Source: Craspedostauros australis (taxonomy: Eukaryota > Bacillariophyta > Bacillariophyceae > Mastogloiales > Achnanthaceae). From it: 64,000 nucleotides of DNA. Positions 1 to 11,778 of this stretch are shown piece by piece. Positions within the stretch are counted from its first letter, which is position 1. Every line of letters begins with the position of its first letter. The notes under the pieces are model-generated. The model was not told where the DNA came from, made no database searches, and saw nothing but the letters and a program-made list of their open reading frames with translations. Location: contig JAMXDE010000006.1 in the NCBI GenBank assembly GCA_026770025.1, positions 2,734,001-2,798,000 of the forward strand. The letters are read 5' to 3'. The translations under genes and the position numbers were made by a program.

Positions 1-97
1 GTGCTTGTGCCATACTCGCACGGTACGTTCTATTTGCGACAATACTTCCAACACGCGATGGTGACCGTGCTGGCAAAACACGACACAACGCAACACG

Positions 98-3000
98 ATG
101 ACTGCTCGGCTTCTCTCAGATTTCCCCGTTGTGATGAACGAAGAGGGATTCTACGTCTATGCGGATGTGCACGAAGGTGGAGTGGTGGATCCAACAGCAT
201 TCAAAGTCAGCCCGGGGGTGAATCCAGCAGACGCTGGGCTTCATCAAGTGTACAATATCACAAAATCGGAGGTCGACTGCACGGGCATGATATGCGACAT
301 CACCGACGGACAAAGGTGGAGCACGCAGCAACTGAGAAGCGATTCCAGCGTTGGTTTGCCCATTCCATTGGAGCCGGCGGACGATGTCGCAGTCGATGGC
401 GGTGGCTTTGATATAGCATCCCAGAACGAAGTATCTCCTGAACATGTCCCTAACGTGGCTAGTTTGTCGAGCGGACACACGGTTCTGAAAAATCTGGTGG
501 TACTGGTGAGATGGAACGACCACCAACGGAGGAAGTTACCTTCAAGGAAAGATATCAGCACGCTGATGAATAAGGAGGGAGGAGATCGGATCATCTGCCC
601 GACAGGAAGCGTCAGAGATGTGTTCCTTCAAAACTCGTATGGGCAGATGAAGATCGAATCGACTGTGCTTGATTGGATCACCCTCAGTAAAACCGAGAAG
701 CACTACGCTCGCGGAGAATCAGGGTAAGCCATGGCTACGTGGATGCAGTTGAAACACGCAGTTCGAAGCACAGCGTCGACGCAAGCAGTCGGGAACTATC
801 AGCCAGCTTCAACAATATGACCCCTCAACTCACACTTGCAATACTCCACCATACTCGCATGGTCCTTCATTCCGAACTTCTGCACTCAAAGGCTTTCATA
901 CAAGTTTCACGAGGCCATCCACGAGGCACTCGCAATCGTTGACAACTTCGTCGACTTCCGCCAGTACGATGTGGACGGAGATGGGATGATCGATTCCATC
1001 ACCTTCATTCACTCCGGATACGCGGCGGAGTTCGGAGGCACTGACGCGTTCGGCGCAAGAAAGGATGACAGGATTTGGTCTCACAAGTGGGCCATCTGGT
1101 CAGATGGCAAGTACTACACGAGGCAGGGATGGAAGAGCAGGGAAGGTGTTTCGGTGTACAATTACAACATCAACTCGGCTCTGTGGCACCGGACAGGAAC
1201 AAACATCGCAAGGATCGGGGTGATCGCACACGAATTGGGTCACTTCTTGGGTACGTGTGAATATCAGGGCTTGCCACACAGAACGCTTGCACACATCAGG
1301 TGGCAGTGGATACTCCGGGTAGTGCGATACGCCGCGAGCGTCACGAAATCAATGTATTTGGACTCCGGCATATCTGTTTCTACGATCTGATGCTTGCGTG
1401 CATGTGAGTACTCGCAGAACACCTCGCTGACACACCATTCGTTGCTCCATCCTCTCAACATTTTCACACTGTTTCAATTATTCAATCGCGCAATCCGCAG
1501 GCGTGACCGATCTGTACGATGGAAGTGGTGGAAGAGGTATCGGGCGGTACGGTTTGATGGCAAGTGGATCATGGGGCTTCGATCGCTCGCAGCTCAACCC
1601 GTTGCATGCATCCGCGTGGTCCAAGTTGAAATGGGGCTGGCTTTCTGAGGTCACACCACGGACGAGCGGTTTGAACTACATCTCCGCAACCGAAGATCAG
1701 AACCCGCGGCATCCGCAGGTGTACAAGATAGGCGACGGTCGCCATGGCTTCCCACGCGGTGAATACCTTCTGATCGAAAACCGCCAGAAACGGGGGCTTG
1801 ACGTCACGCTGCCGCAAGGCGGTTTGGTCATATGGAAGATCGATGACAGTCTTGGGGATGACTACGACACCGAGGGATTTCCCGGCCAACCCGGATGGCC
1901 CCGTAACGGCAAGCATTATCGCATCGCGATGCTCCAGGCTGATGGTGCGTACGACCTCGAGCGAGGCAACAACAGGGGTGATGTCGGCGACGTATTCCAC
2001 GCACGAGGCGTGTCGCGGATAGCACCGTCCTCGAACTTCGAAAGAGGCCCGTTTCCAAATACGGACAGCTATCAGAACGGGAACATGAAAAGGACGAACA
2101 ATTACATCTTCGACATCAGCGGATCTGCCGACGTCATGTCCTTTCGATGGTGCATCGGAGTCAATTGCGATGTCACGAAGGCGCCAACCTCGAATCCAAC
2201 CTCGATGCCAACCTCCAATCCAACATTGAGACCGACTTCGAATCCAACATCGATACCGACTTCAAATCCAACACGGAGACCAACGTCAGATCCCACGTCC
2301 CAGCCGACCGTTCTGCCAACCTCAAACCCGACATCGTTGCCAACGTCAAGGGAAACACAGCCGCCGACACCTCGGCCGACGTCCAATCCCACTACCTCTC
2401 CAACGAAGTACATCTTCCCTTCTTCAGAACCTACCTTCGAACCAACCGAGTTCGTGTGCCGCGATGTGGGGAGCCCGTGCTCGTCGCGCGCCGACTGCTG
2501 CAGCGGATTCTGTCGCATCTTCGTCATTAAGGGGAGATTGCCCAGCGTTTGCATTCCACCGCCGACGAGGCCACCCACCCCACTGCCATCCAGCGAACCG
2601 TCACCATCCCCGTCATCGTCGCCAAGCCAACTGCCTACCGCGATGCCGTCCGCAGATCCCACCTCGGCCCCGACATCTCGCCCAACGTCGTCACCGACAT
2701 CCAGTCCAACATCGCAGCCGACATCCAGTCCGACATCCAACCCGACGAGTATGCCGACCGATGACCCCACAGCCACCCCGACATTCAGCCCGACGGAACT
2801 ACCAACAGGAACAACGCCTGCTCCCAGCGTGATCCCCTCGTTCATGCCAAGCTTCGACCCGAGCTCCGTTCCGTCCACGATGCCATCGTCATATCCATCA
2901 TTCCTGCCAACGCAAGAGCCGGGAACCGACGACTCCGAAATCATCAAGGATGTTTGTCTGCAAGAGGACCAGCCATGCGTCGACAACACGGACTGCTGTT

Positions 3001-3200
3001 CGGGCCATTGCCGCCGCTTCGTCGTCAAGTCGAACCATCCCAACGTCTGCAAGCCAAAGGTGGAGGATCAGTTCGGCGACGAGACATGCGGCCGGGTCCG
3101 GTCGCGATGCACGACCGACAAGGATTGCTGCGGTCGGCTGGCATGCTGGCAGCCGCGTTTCCGCAAACGAGCGGCGCGGTGCTTCGATGCATCCCTGTAG
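98..3200 (+). CDS. M6-type secreted metallopeptidase with PT-repeat stalk and Cys-rich modules (3 exons, 5' end uncertain)
   Basis: This is likely a secreted zinc endopeptidase of the immune-inhibitor-A (M6) family. Exons are read as about 98(or 120)-723, 892-1250 and 1501-3200. The introns 724-891 (gtaag...aag) and 1251-1500 (gtacg...cag) keep the frame. The second intron splits the active site: exon 2 ends in HELGHFLG and exon 3 opens with VTDLYDG, which rebuilds HExxHxxGxxD, the M6 zinc site with its third ligand Asp. Upstream lie DVDGDGMID (calcium-like loop) and FIHSGYAAEFGG, both typical of M6. After the catalytic part come two Pro-Thr-Ser repeat tracts, each followed by a Cys-rich module, and a third module ends the protein. 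No signal peptide follows the ATG at 98. A strong acceptor (ttctctcag at 111-119) suggests the exon begins at 120 and the first exon lies outside the window. The family call is firm; the start and the substrate are not known. Confidence 0.85.
2170..2415 (+). repeat. Pro-Thr-Ser coding repeat, tract 1
   Basis: Degenerate 12-bp units (ccaacctcgaat type) encode PTSNPTSxPTSNPT repeats in the metallopeptidase. Such tracts are common in diatom cell-surface and secreted proteins and are probably glycosylated, extended linkers. The complementary strand gives a long open VGxDVG frame that is only a shadow. Confidence 0.8.
2560..2925 (+). repeat. Pro-Thr-Ser coding repeat, tract 2
   Basis: This is a second low-complexity PTSxPTSSPT tract in the same reading frame. 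It separates the first Cys-rich module (about 2455-2550) from the second (about 2950-3050). Confidence 0.8.
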
Positions 3201-5778
3201 AGTGGACCGATGTGCCTCCTCATAGATAAATAGAGACCCGAATCATCAACACATGGTCATATTACGTCGCATCATAGTCTGATATTACACATTCCAGCTT
3301 TCATTCCGCTCTGAATGTGTGAGTCCACTGTATCTCAACAACTTAGAGTGGTGTCTCGTCGCTGTTGTTGTCGCCATTGTCAATCGTGACTTCTGCTCTT
3401 GGGTATTGTTTTCCACGGTGTGATCGTTCTTTTCTCTCCAAAGATACTTTTTGGCGCGAAGATCTGTGAATGAAGAAGACTGACTCGATCGACTCTGATG
3501 ATAACCTCCCCACTCTTCGCATGGTTCTGGGAGTAGATCATAGACAGAGAGACAGAATCTGAGTAAAACGAGGTACGAACAGCTTGTGCTTGAACATACA
3601 TCACGGTACTCTCCACACGTCTGAGGCATTGCTGTCGCCACACGGTCAATGCTTGTTGGTGATGACTGCCATACTGGCCGATGGTAACCATTTGGATGAG
3701 ACACAGTTGGGGAATGGCGGCCAGTGGCAATCACACAGAGATGGACAAATGCCGACCGTTTTTGTTTTCTTTTTCTTCTTTGCACCTTTCTTTGGTGTTG
3801 CTGTCACCCTCGGCTCGAGACACGGACCACCTAGATTTTCGACGACGCAACTTTGCAAACTTCCGCCATTCTTCATGGGAAGATCACACCAGAATCGATA
3901 CCGACACCAATACCAACATCGACATCGATATCGACATCAATATTACCGGCGATGACAACACCAGCAGCGACACCACAAGAATGCAGTAGTCACAATGGTG
4001 CTTTTGTTGATGGTCTGATGTGGATGGATGGGCGACGGGGTGCGATTGCACCAGTCATCACATGTTGACACATCATCTACGACCACCACGAAGTTACGCA
4101 ACAGGGCCAAGGCCAACAAAACAGGCGTACTCTGCTCCTCTGGTTGTCATTCGCAACAACCTCCTGGATGTCAGGGTTACCACCGTCAAACATGCTTCCC
4201 ACTACTCGGAGGTGAGCGTCCAAGATTGCCAAGTAAATTGACTGGCAACTGGCAGGCGGCAGATGACCATACTCGATAAGATGCCGAAGAGTAGTGGCGA
4301 ATTGAGGTCAGGTTGGAGCATCATCGAGTATTCACACGTCATCATCATCAAGACTACATATGACTTTGTCTGAAGGCAATAGATTCGAAGAAGACGGGAG
4401 AGGAAATCACCGTACTCGCAGTATCGCTGAGCCGCAGTATCGGCTGCATGATAATTGGAATCAAAGATACGCGGTGTGTCAAGACTACGATGCTGCTTCG
4501 AGCTGAACGGCGGCAAGAAACCACGAGTGACCAATCGATGGTTGGCTCCAACGACAGTACCGAAACAAGAGCACTGACTAGTGGTCATCATGCCAGCAGT
4601 GTGCGTTCTGTTGCAATACAGACCGCAAGCTGACCTGGACAGGTGCACTGCGCCAGTCAGTGCTGACCAAGTGTGTGTGGCACATCAAGTCAGATGCTCC
4701 ACCGTTTCACTATTCTGCACGGCGCATCCGTGGTATCAGCGGAAGTTGGAAGGAATCGAGAGTGAACCAGCGCAACTCGTCTATCCACTGAACTAACTGC
4801 AAGTCGTCTCTGACCTCTATTTGCTGACCTGCCGTCCAGATCGAGGTGTGATTCTCATCATGGGCGATGGAGACGTATGCACTTGGTGCGTATGCCGGTT
4901 GTTCACGAAGGCTCAATGGGCGTTGAAAAGAACGACACTGCGCAGCAATGGGCACTCGTGTCAACGAAAGGCAAATCCTTCAGCAAAAGATACGGCATGG
5001 TGTACAGGTCGTGTTCCACTTTCAATGAATCTTCCTTGCTTCGACATGCGAGTGAACACAATGAGTACACAGCACGCTGTGTGCACGGTAGACGTCTGCT
5101 TCAAACAAACAACCAATGTCTGCATTCCACTCAGACTCAACGAATACCCATCACACCTTTCTGGACTAATGTAGCCACCTTTCACCATTCATCTTTCGCT
5201 ATTCACTGATCGTGCTTTGTGCCTTCTCCATTCATTTCCCGTTCTCGTCCCTGATCCAAACAGAAATGAGACAACGCTTCCCACAGAAAAAAATCACGAA
5301 TTTGTCTGTGCTGACCAGTGGCGCGATCTGGTGCGGTTGAATGAATGACTGGATGGGAGATTGATCCAACGAATGAGGAGATCGTCCTCCGCCGCGCTCT
5401 CTGCACGAAAGCGGCGAGTGTCTTCTGTTCGCGGCACTTTGCTCGCTCTCTTTGTGCGGGTACGGGTACTGGTGTGAGTACGTGTGCGCGTGGAGCACCG
5501 TACTCGGTTGCCAGCAATGACACCCAAACGCACACGCACACGAATCGTACTGGTCAGCATGGTGATTTGCACTGGTTTGATGAGACAGACATATTTGTTT
5601 CTTTTGTTCCGGTCTGAGCTTTGCGCATCGACCAACAGATCCATCCCCACAGGTCATAACATGCTCTTCCTTCAACCACAACATTGCTCACATTCCGGTT
5701 CACGCGAGTTGCTTTTGCAGCGCAGACAAAAGGCCTCTGTCGGCAACAGCGCGACAGTGCAGCAAGACAGTAAACACA
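3201..5778. other. Intergenic stretch, no gene supported
   Basis: Several open frames of 60-170 codons exist on both strands, but none shows a recognisable domain or consistent splice structure. A short cgacatcaatac-type low-complexity run lies at about 3895-3950. I see nothing else that can be named. Confidence 0.5.
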
Positions 5779-5826
5779 TTGCAACAACAGCAGCAGCAAC
5801 AACTACAGCAGCAACAACTACAACAA
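5779..5826 (+). repeat. CAA/CAG trinucleotide run
   Basis: This imperfect (CAA/CAG)n tract lies directly before the first ATG of the DUF6824 gene, in the same frame (poly-Gln if translated). It may be 5' leader, or coding if an upstream exon exists. Confidence 0.6.
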
Positions 5827-7119
5827 ATGAACTTCGAATCACCTTCGTCGACGAATGTGCCGCCCAACTCACCGCATGCAAAACGAAGGAAGCAGAGCCA
5901 CCGCCATGATGAGGAGAACAGTTCTGGAACGGCATCACATGCACCGGAAGAATTGGATGGAGAGGAAGCGACAACGGGGTTACTGTCGCCATCCTCACTG
6001 CCACTACCCCTGCCACTTCCGTCTCTGCCATCGCCACCCTCTTCATCACCTCAGTCAACTGCGTCCACCTCATCGGCTCCGCCAACGACGTCCACGGGAT
6101 CATCGTTACGACGCTCTACGCGCAAGAGACCCGCGAAGTCAACACATCCACCGATGGATGAGAACACGTCTGCATCGCAGAAGTCAAGCCAACGCCTCCG
6201 TCGAAATCAATCGAGTGACGAAACAAGTGGATCATCGACAAAATGGCCGACGCCACCACAGTCTCTTCGGACGCGATCGATGACAGCCATACAGGGGATG
6301 CGTATTGTGCGAGCGTCGATACCACGAGCCTCATTCCCAGCGACATCGCTGACAATACCAGCATTGCCGAAGAAAAAGTCCTCAAATTCGGCATCGTTGT
6401 CATCTCCAAAACCATCGTCATCCTCAAAATCGTCAACACAAGCTGGAGCAAAGGCATCATCGTCAGCACCTGCATCACCACCCTTGGCATCAATCCCATC
6501 GACGGCGTCAGATGAGTTATCATCCTTGACGAATCTGAAGCAAATGAAAGAGCTCGACGAGAATTTCCAGCCCGGAGCCGGCGATGTCATCTGTGGTCGA
6601 GGCAAGATCATCCGTCAGCACATTGGCAACCAAAAATTCCGTACCATCATCCATGAGATTGCATCGTCACGATATAGCAGTACCATCGGCAGATCGGAAA
6701 AGAGCACTCTCATCTCGCAGATCGTGCAGTCCGTTCGCGAAGCAAGTCCCAACGGTGGCTTCGTCAAGTGCATCGACCACCGTTGGTACGAAGTGGGGGA
6801 TTATTTGGCTCGCGAAAAGGTCGGCCAGTGCTTGCGAGATCTGTTGCATCGTCAGTACCGCTCGTCGACGAAATCCAAGAGGAAGAAACGCCTCAAGTCC
6901 ACATCCGATTTTCTTGACGAATTTGAAGCCTTGGTGTTGAAGAATGGATACATCAAGCAGCGGCTGGATGAGTTATCGCAGTTCGCCTTGACGCGTGGGA
7001 AGGAGATGGAGCCTGAAGATCTGCTGCAGCACATGACATTGGCGAATGGAGATGTGTTGTGTGCCATCAAGAAAGACGAGGAGCTGAGCAAGTTGGCGAT
7101 CGAAATGACTGAGTCATGA
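5827..7119 (+). CDS. DUF6824-domain protein (diatom-expanded family), copy 1
   Basis: The protein is about 430 aa from the first in-frame ATG (5827). The open frame continues upstream through a Gln run without an ATG. Residues 1-235 are low complexity, rich in Ser, Pro and Lys, with basic clusters (AKRRK, RKRPAK). Residues about 252-345 carry the conserved domain: DVICGRGK, HIGNQKFR, then RSEKSTLI, NGGFVKC, RWYEVGD, AREKVGQCLRD and a basic tail YRSSTKSKRKKR. DUF6824 proteins are numerous in diatoms. Their role is unproven, and a nuclear, DNA-linked role is only a guess from the basic composition. A homologue lies at 11.8-12.5 kb on the other strand. The domain call is strong; the start is uncertain. 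Confidence 0.85.
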   Translation: MNFESPSSTNVPPNSPHAKRRKQSHRHDEENSSGTASHAPEELDGEEATTGLLSPSSLPLPLPLPSLPSPPSSSPQSTASTSSAPPTTSTGSSLRRSTRKRPAKSTHPPMDENTSASQKSSQRLRRNQSSDETSGSSTKWPTPPQSLRTRSMTAIQGMRIVRASIPRASFPATSLTIPALPKKKSSNSASLSSPKPSSSSKSSTQAGAKASSSAPASPPLASIPSTASDELSSLTNLKQMKELDENFQPGAGDVICGRGKIIRQHIGNQKFRTIIHEIASSRYSSTIGRSEKSTLISQIVQSVREASPNGGFVKCIDHRWYEVGDYLAREKVGQCLRDLLHRQYRSSTKSKRKKRLKSTSDFLDEFEALVLKNGYIKQRLDELSQFALTRGKEMEPEDLLQHMTLANGDVLCAIKKDEELSKLAIEMTES

Positions 7120-8530
7120 TCGGCTGATGTTCGGTCTCATCAAATGATGAGAACCATAGTGTGGATCTTCGGCGGCAAGCAACTGCCGATTGATGATTGA
7201 GAATCGACAATGAGCACAAGAAACCGGCCGGTGAATTGTTGTTAATTCGAGACACACATACGTACTGGTCAGTGGAAAGAATGATGTCGTGAAATGGTGA
7301 AATTGATTGCAGATTACTGTTTGGTACCAGGCCAGGCATCGGTGATGGCTGTATTGCTAATGGATCAGTATGCCATAGCTCGTACTTTGCTTCTTTTTAA
7401 ATCCACCGCAGCACGAGTATCTTCTGTTCCACCTCGAAGGCGAACCAACGACATTGACACGAGAAATGCGCCGACGCATGCGATTTTGAACCATGGCAGC
7501 AATCGTGGCAACTATGCGAATGCTGAAGCAACAATCAGAGCTTTTCTAGCACCGGGTTCACTTGTTCGTCTCCCCAAATCGGGAAGGTATTTGGCGCAGC
7601 ACCTACGACCTCGCTTGGTCACCACACATCTGTCAGAACAGACGGCAAGTGAGAGGCATAGATCCTCCTTTTCCAACTCGGTACTTGCCATGCGAGGGAC
7701 TCGGATGACGAAGGTGTTTGGTTCCCACTGTCAGCCAAAGGGCGCTTCTTCATTCCCCGAACACCAAAGGAGAGAATTTTGATCATCAGCGCCGCCACGA
7801 GGGCTTCAACCAAGGCGAACATGGACATGGCTGGCGTGATGTGGCAATCTCCCGCATCAGCGAGTTCACGCATTCTACTTGACTCTACTCTGAAGGTGGG
7901 AGTAGAGTAGTGCTGTCTCTTCGTGGGACCATGTGCGTACGTGTGCTCAACATCCAACTCATGCAAGATCCGTGGAATGTAATCGCTGACTAATGATCTA
8001 GACTCATAGAATGTAGCTTGCTCCAAGTCTCCAGAGGTGTGCTTTCGACGGACCAAGGAGATGCGATCTGGCCGTCCAATATTCTATTGGCAGATATTCG
8101 GACGTTGACAACATAAGGATAGCACCGTTATGTCCAAATAGGCTGAAGGGGGTGCAGGCACGGAAACTTGTACGGTTGGTTGCTTTCGTCGTCGCTTCAA
8201 CAACGCGCCTGTCTGCACATCCATCCCAACAGTCCTGTAGCTTCTATTACACCAGAGGGTGCGGTTGTTCTGGTTCTCCACATTGACTTGCATTATCATA
8301 CCATACCACACCATGCTGTGCAATACCGTCCCGTATTGCAATGGATTGAGCGCCACTCCACGATTCAACTGCTATTGGCTGGGCCTGGCCTGGCTTGACT
8401 CCATTGAGTCTTTATGGCGCCACAAGGCTTTCGAGGCTGCGTCCGCCACGCGGTTCGGGCAGTCAGGCACCGTGGTGCAACCACATGATTTCCATCGTGC
8501 AGTATCCATACAACAACATGAAATCCGTGT
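7120..8530. other. Intergenic stretch, no gene supported
   Basis: Open frames here lack recognisable domains. A minus-strand frame near 7.62-8.05 kb contains one hydrophobic stretch (MFALVEALVAALMIKIL), but I cannot support it as a gene. Confidence 0.4.
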
Positions 8531-11202
8531 TCGGCAGCTCATGCCTCGGCATCCTTGGCAGCTGGTATCCAACGGCAGAATGGTGTCGGCGCATTCCCAT
8601 CACTGTCAACCTTCCAGCCTTGCCGCGGGATCTTCGAATCCACAGGCGCGTGGCTGACAGCGTATTGGCACGAGTAGAGGCTGATCAAGGATTCTTCGGA
8701 GAAGTAAAGGCTCTCCTCCGACTCGCTCAAGTCGCTGGGCGGATCTTGCGACAGGCTCTGCTGCAGCTGGAGCTGTGCACCGATGTGCGATTCCACCGAT
8801 GTCTCTGTGATGACCGGTGAGTCCGTGCCATCCGCGTGCTCGGACCCATGCATGGCGGGATGATCATCGTCGTAGTAATCGATGGGATGGCCGAACTGGT
8901 GCCCCGGATCCTGGCTGACGAGCGATACTTTGTGGATTCGGATCGCCACCTTGCCCTGCAGGATGTACTTTTCGTATGACAGCAGCTTGATGAGACTGTT
9001 GAGACCGATGTCGCTGGATCTGTTGCTGTTCCTCAGCTTCGGCGCCATGGTCGCCGTGATGAAGTGTTCGCCGTCGGAAACCAACAGGATCTGTGTATTT
9101 GTTGACGTTTTGGTAATCGGAGTGTGTGAGAATGAGAGTTGGAGTCCATCATGTATCATGTATCATGCATTGGGTGTTGTATGGAGTGGAGTGCCCGCAG
9201 GTAGAGTGCAACTCAAAGCAATCACGACGGCGGCAGTAGTAGCAGCAGCAGCAGCAACAACAACGACGATGACACAATCCACGCATGCAACAGCGACATG
9301 AGCAGCAACGCCGACTCACTTGCAGCTTCCTCTTCTTGCGACGCTCCAGCGATGCTGATGGACCCGTGGACATGTAGGTTGGCGTGGCGTCCGTGATGAC
9401 CGTCTCGCAACGGATGACCTGCAGCAGCGGACGGAAGGGGTACTGCCGGGGGTTCTCATCGTCTTCATCATCTAGGTCCATGATCTTCCTCACACCGTCT
9501 TGGGTCAGGAGCTTGCTGGAGAAGATTCGGCATTCCACCTTCTTGCGATTGAGCTGCTTGCAACTGAGCGTGTAGACGAATTGCTGACCGCAGGCGACCT
9601 CTCGTTTGGAGTACAGCTGCCCGTTCGCCAGCCCGGGTATTCTGTAGTAGATGCCGTTGGCATTGGCATGTCCCGCCCCTTCCACGAGGATGCGTTCCAC
9701 GGTCGGTCCTCGACATGAAAGCGTCCAGACCCTGTCTTGCGACGCCTTGAGCGCCTGCTGGGTGATGGCGGCCGTGATGAGGTCGGGAGCGATCCATTGG
9801 CTCTTGAGGACCGCACCCAGCAGGTCCTGCGGTTCGATCCATTCCAGAGTGATCTCAGCAGCACAGGCCCTCGCGACCTCGACGACATCCTCATGCGATG
9901 GGTCGGGCTGTGCCTCGACCCACTGCTGCAGCATCTGGAACAGGAACCACTCGCCAGCCTGGACGTGCTTCGAGGAGAAGAGGCCGTGGAGACGTTCGGC
10001 CGACAGCTGCGCAACACCTCCATCCGTCTCCCCGCACGGTGGCAGCGCGGCGTAGGGACGGCAGTACAACAGGAGCATCGCCTCTTGTCCGACGGCCGAG
10101 TGATCCACATCCTCCACTTGATCGTACACGACGCAGGCCAACGGCGGGTACCTCGATGCGAGGTCATGCGTCAGCCGCGTCACCAGCCGAGCGAGCTCTG
10201 TCAATTCCAAGAAGTCCGCCGCCTGCACCAGCTGCACAAGACGTCTGGCCGAAGCGGCGTTGCGTCCCAAGCCCACTCGGAAGGTGGAGATCTCGTGCGA
10301 GCCGCACCATTCCACGACGGCCTCCAGCACTGCGTGCTCGTACGGCAAGGAGATGATGGTTTGCTTCGATTCCTGGAAGGATCCGTAGAGCATTCGCTTG
10401 AACACCGGCGACCGTGCTCCCAGCAGGAATCGGTTGGCCAGGACCAAGGAATCGTCGGATCCTTGCAGGGTGAGGTCGGTGAGCTCATCATCCTGCAGCG
10501 CCCGGATGAGGTCCTGGAGCACTCTGTGATGGTACTGGTTGTCCAGAGATCCGCCTGAGGGAGTAATGCCGACCATGGTGCCCACTATTGGATGAATGGT
10601 GTGGCTGTTGTTGGTGGTGGTGTCTGTTTGCGTCTACTCGTGCGTGTGCGCTCTGGTTTCCAGCACCAAAGTCAACCCCAACCCTCTGTCCTCTGTCCTC
10701 TGTCCTCTGCCTGCGACCAACTCTCTGCACCACCTCAAGTCAGCAAGGGCATTCTGGTCACTGGCATTCCGATCAATGAAGAGGGGAAGCGCTTGCACTT
10801 GTGCACGTGTCGAATGCTTGCCTCAAGACTATACTTTGGGTATCGCGATGCTGATGTTACTGTTGTTGCTCTTGTTGTGTCGTTGTTATTGATCCTTCGC
10901 CTACCGTTGCGAAAGTTCCTGATGGTTGTGGATGGTGCACAGAAAACTTCATTGTGGGTGCATCCCACAATGACAGGCGATGGCTGCCGTGTGTGTTTTG
11001 GTTCGGAACTTGATTTCTCCACTTTTGATCCGATTGCTTTTGTGATTCGTTTGTGTGTGTGTCAGTGAGTCGTTTGTGTTTCGTTTGTGTGTGTGTTCTT
11101 CACATTGCCTCTCTTCTGTTTGCGCGTGGGGGACCAATGGCACGGGTTGTTCCCATCCATTTCTCCGATGGAGTGTCGCAAGACTCGTGCCGATAACGTC
11201 TA
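8531..11202. repeat. 2,672-bp duplicated block, copy 1 (direct repeat of 34440-37111)
   Basis: From 8531 to 11202 the sequence matches 34440-37111 in the same orientation with a constant offset of 25,909. I found no mismatch in the stretches compared, and conceptual translations in several frames on both strands are identical. The match stops abruptly at both ends. One border is 8 bp past the BTB gene's stop codon; the other is about 620 bp upstream of its ATG. The block thus carries one whole gene with intron and probable promoter. No target-site duplication or terminal repeat is visible at the borders. Confidence 0.95.
8539..10576 (-). CDS. BTB/POZ-BACK protein fused to an RPA1N-like OB fold, copy 1 (2 exons)
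   Basis: Exon 1 is 10576-9320 and exon 2 is 9090-8539. The 229-bp intron has donor CAA|gtgagt and acceptor acacag|ATC, both phase 0, giving 602 aa. Residues about 27-125 form a BTB fold (LTDLTLQG, LLGARSPVFKRML, ISLPYEHAVLEAVVEWC). About 190-275 are BACK-like, helical. About 283-345 carry a VEGAG...NGIYYR module seen in diatom BTB proteins. The intron lies inside the next domain: exon 1 ends FRPLLQVIRCETV...KRKLQ and exon 2 continues ILLVSDGEHFITATMAPKL, then VAIRIHKVSLV and GHPID. This order matches the N-terminal domain of replication protein A 70 (LQV-I, LLxSDG, MLAxxLN, IGNP). BTB-BACK proteins often act as CUL3 adaptors. A substrate-recruiting role through an RPA1N-like fold is inference. 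The rest is an acidic Ser-rich tail. Confidence 0.8.
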
Positions 11203-11778
11203 ACTATACCCAAACGGCAATCACCTTCCATCAATCGGCATGGCCGTGTCGTATGTCATAAGCAATCGGAACGAAGAAATGCCAACGAACCATCGGAATC
11301 CAACAGTGTTCCTTCGTTGTGTTCTTCGTGAGCCTGCTTCTACACTTGTGATCGTGGTCTGGAGAATCAGATGTTCGGCCTTTGCGTCGACCATGTCTTG
11401 TTTCGCTCGATCCAAATTCATCTGTGGTCTTCGATGTTCTTCCGGCTAGTTCCCAATTGCAATACCTGTTCGTGCCCTCCATTCCGTGCTGGTGTCATTT
11501 GCTGGGACTGGTATATGATACTGGTTCGCACCAATCTGGAGCTCGGCCTCCACGCAAGCACGAGTATGACAACCAGCATCGATGATCTCAGCATCACCGT
11601 GGACAGTAACATCAACATTGCCATCAGGATCAATGCAAACACCAATCGCACGGCGCTCACCTGTCCACGTACATCTACATTGGTAATTTCTTCACTACTG
11701 TAGCATTCATTAACTCATCAGTTCATGTCATTCGCCCATACAACTATCTTCAAGTATATTGGTTGAGACTATATCCAG
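11203..11778. other. Intergenic stretch, no gene supported
   Basis: This is non-duplicated sequence between the BTB block and the 3' end of the second DUF6824 gene. No domain, RNA or repeat was recognised. Confidence 0.5.

Noticed and set aside
2102-3052. Minus-strand 316-codon frame full of VGxDVGLDVG repeats
   Set aside because: It is the antisense shadow of the Pro-Thr-Ser coding repeats. The + strand has the conserved peptidase and splice sites.
3285-3785. Minus-strand 166-codon frame
   Set aside because: No ATG-led conserved segment or recognised domain, and composition does not look protein-like.
3895-3960. Short periodic run (cgacatcaatacc) considered as a CRISPR-like or satellite array
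   Set aside because: Too short and irregular, with no spacers. Simple low-complexity sequence.
7619-8056. Minus-strand 145-codon frame with a hydrophobic segment
   Set aside because: No ATG at the frame start, no domain, no splice context. Hydrophobicity alone is weak evidence.
9737-10558. Plus-strand 273-codon frame opposite the BTB gene
   Set aside because: No domain. It appears identically in both copies only because the block is duplicated, and the minus strand carries clear BTB/BACK motifs.
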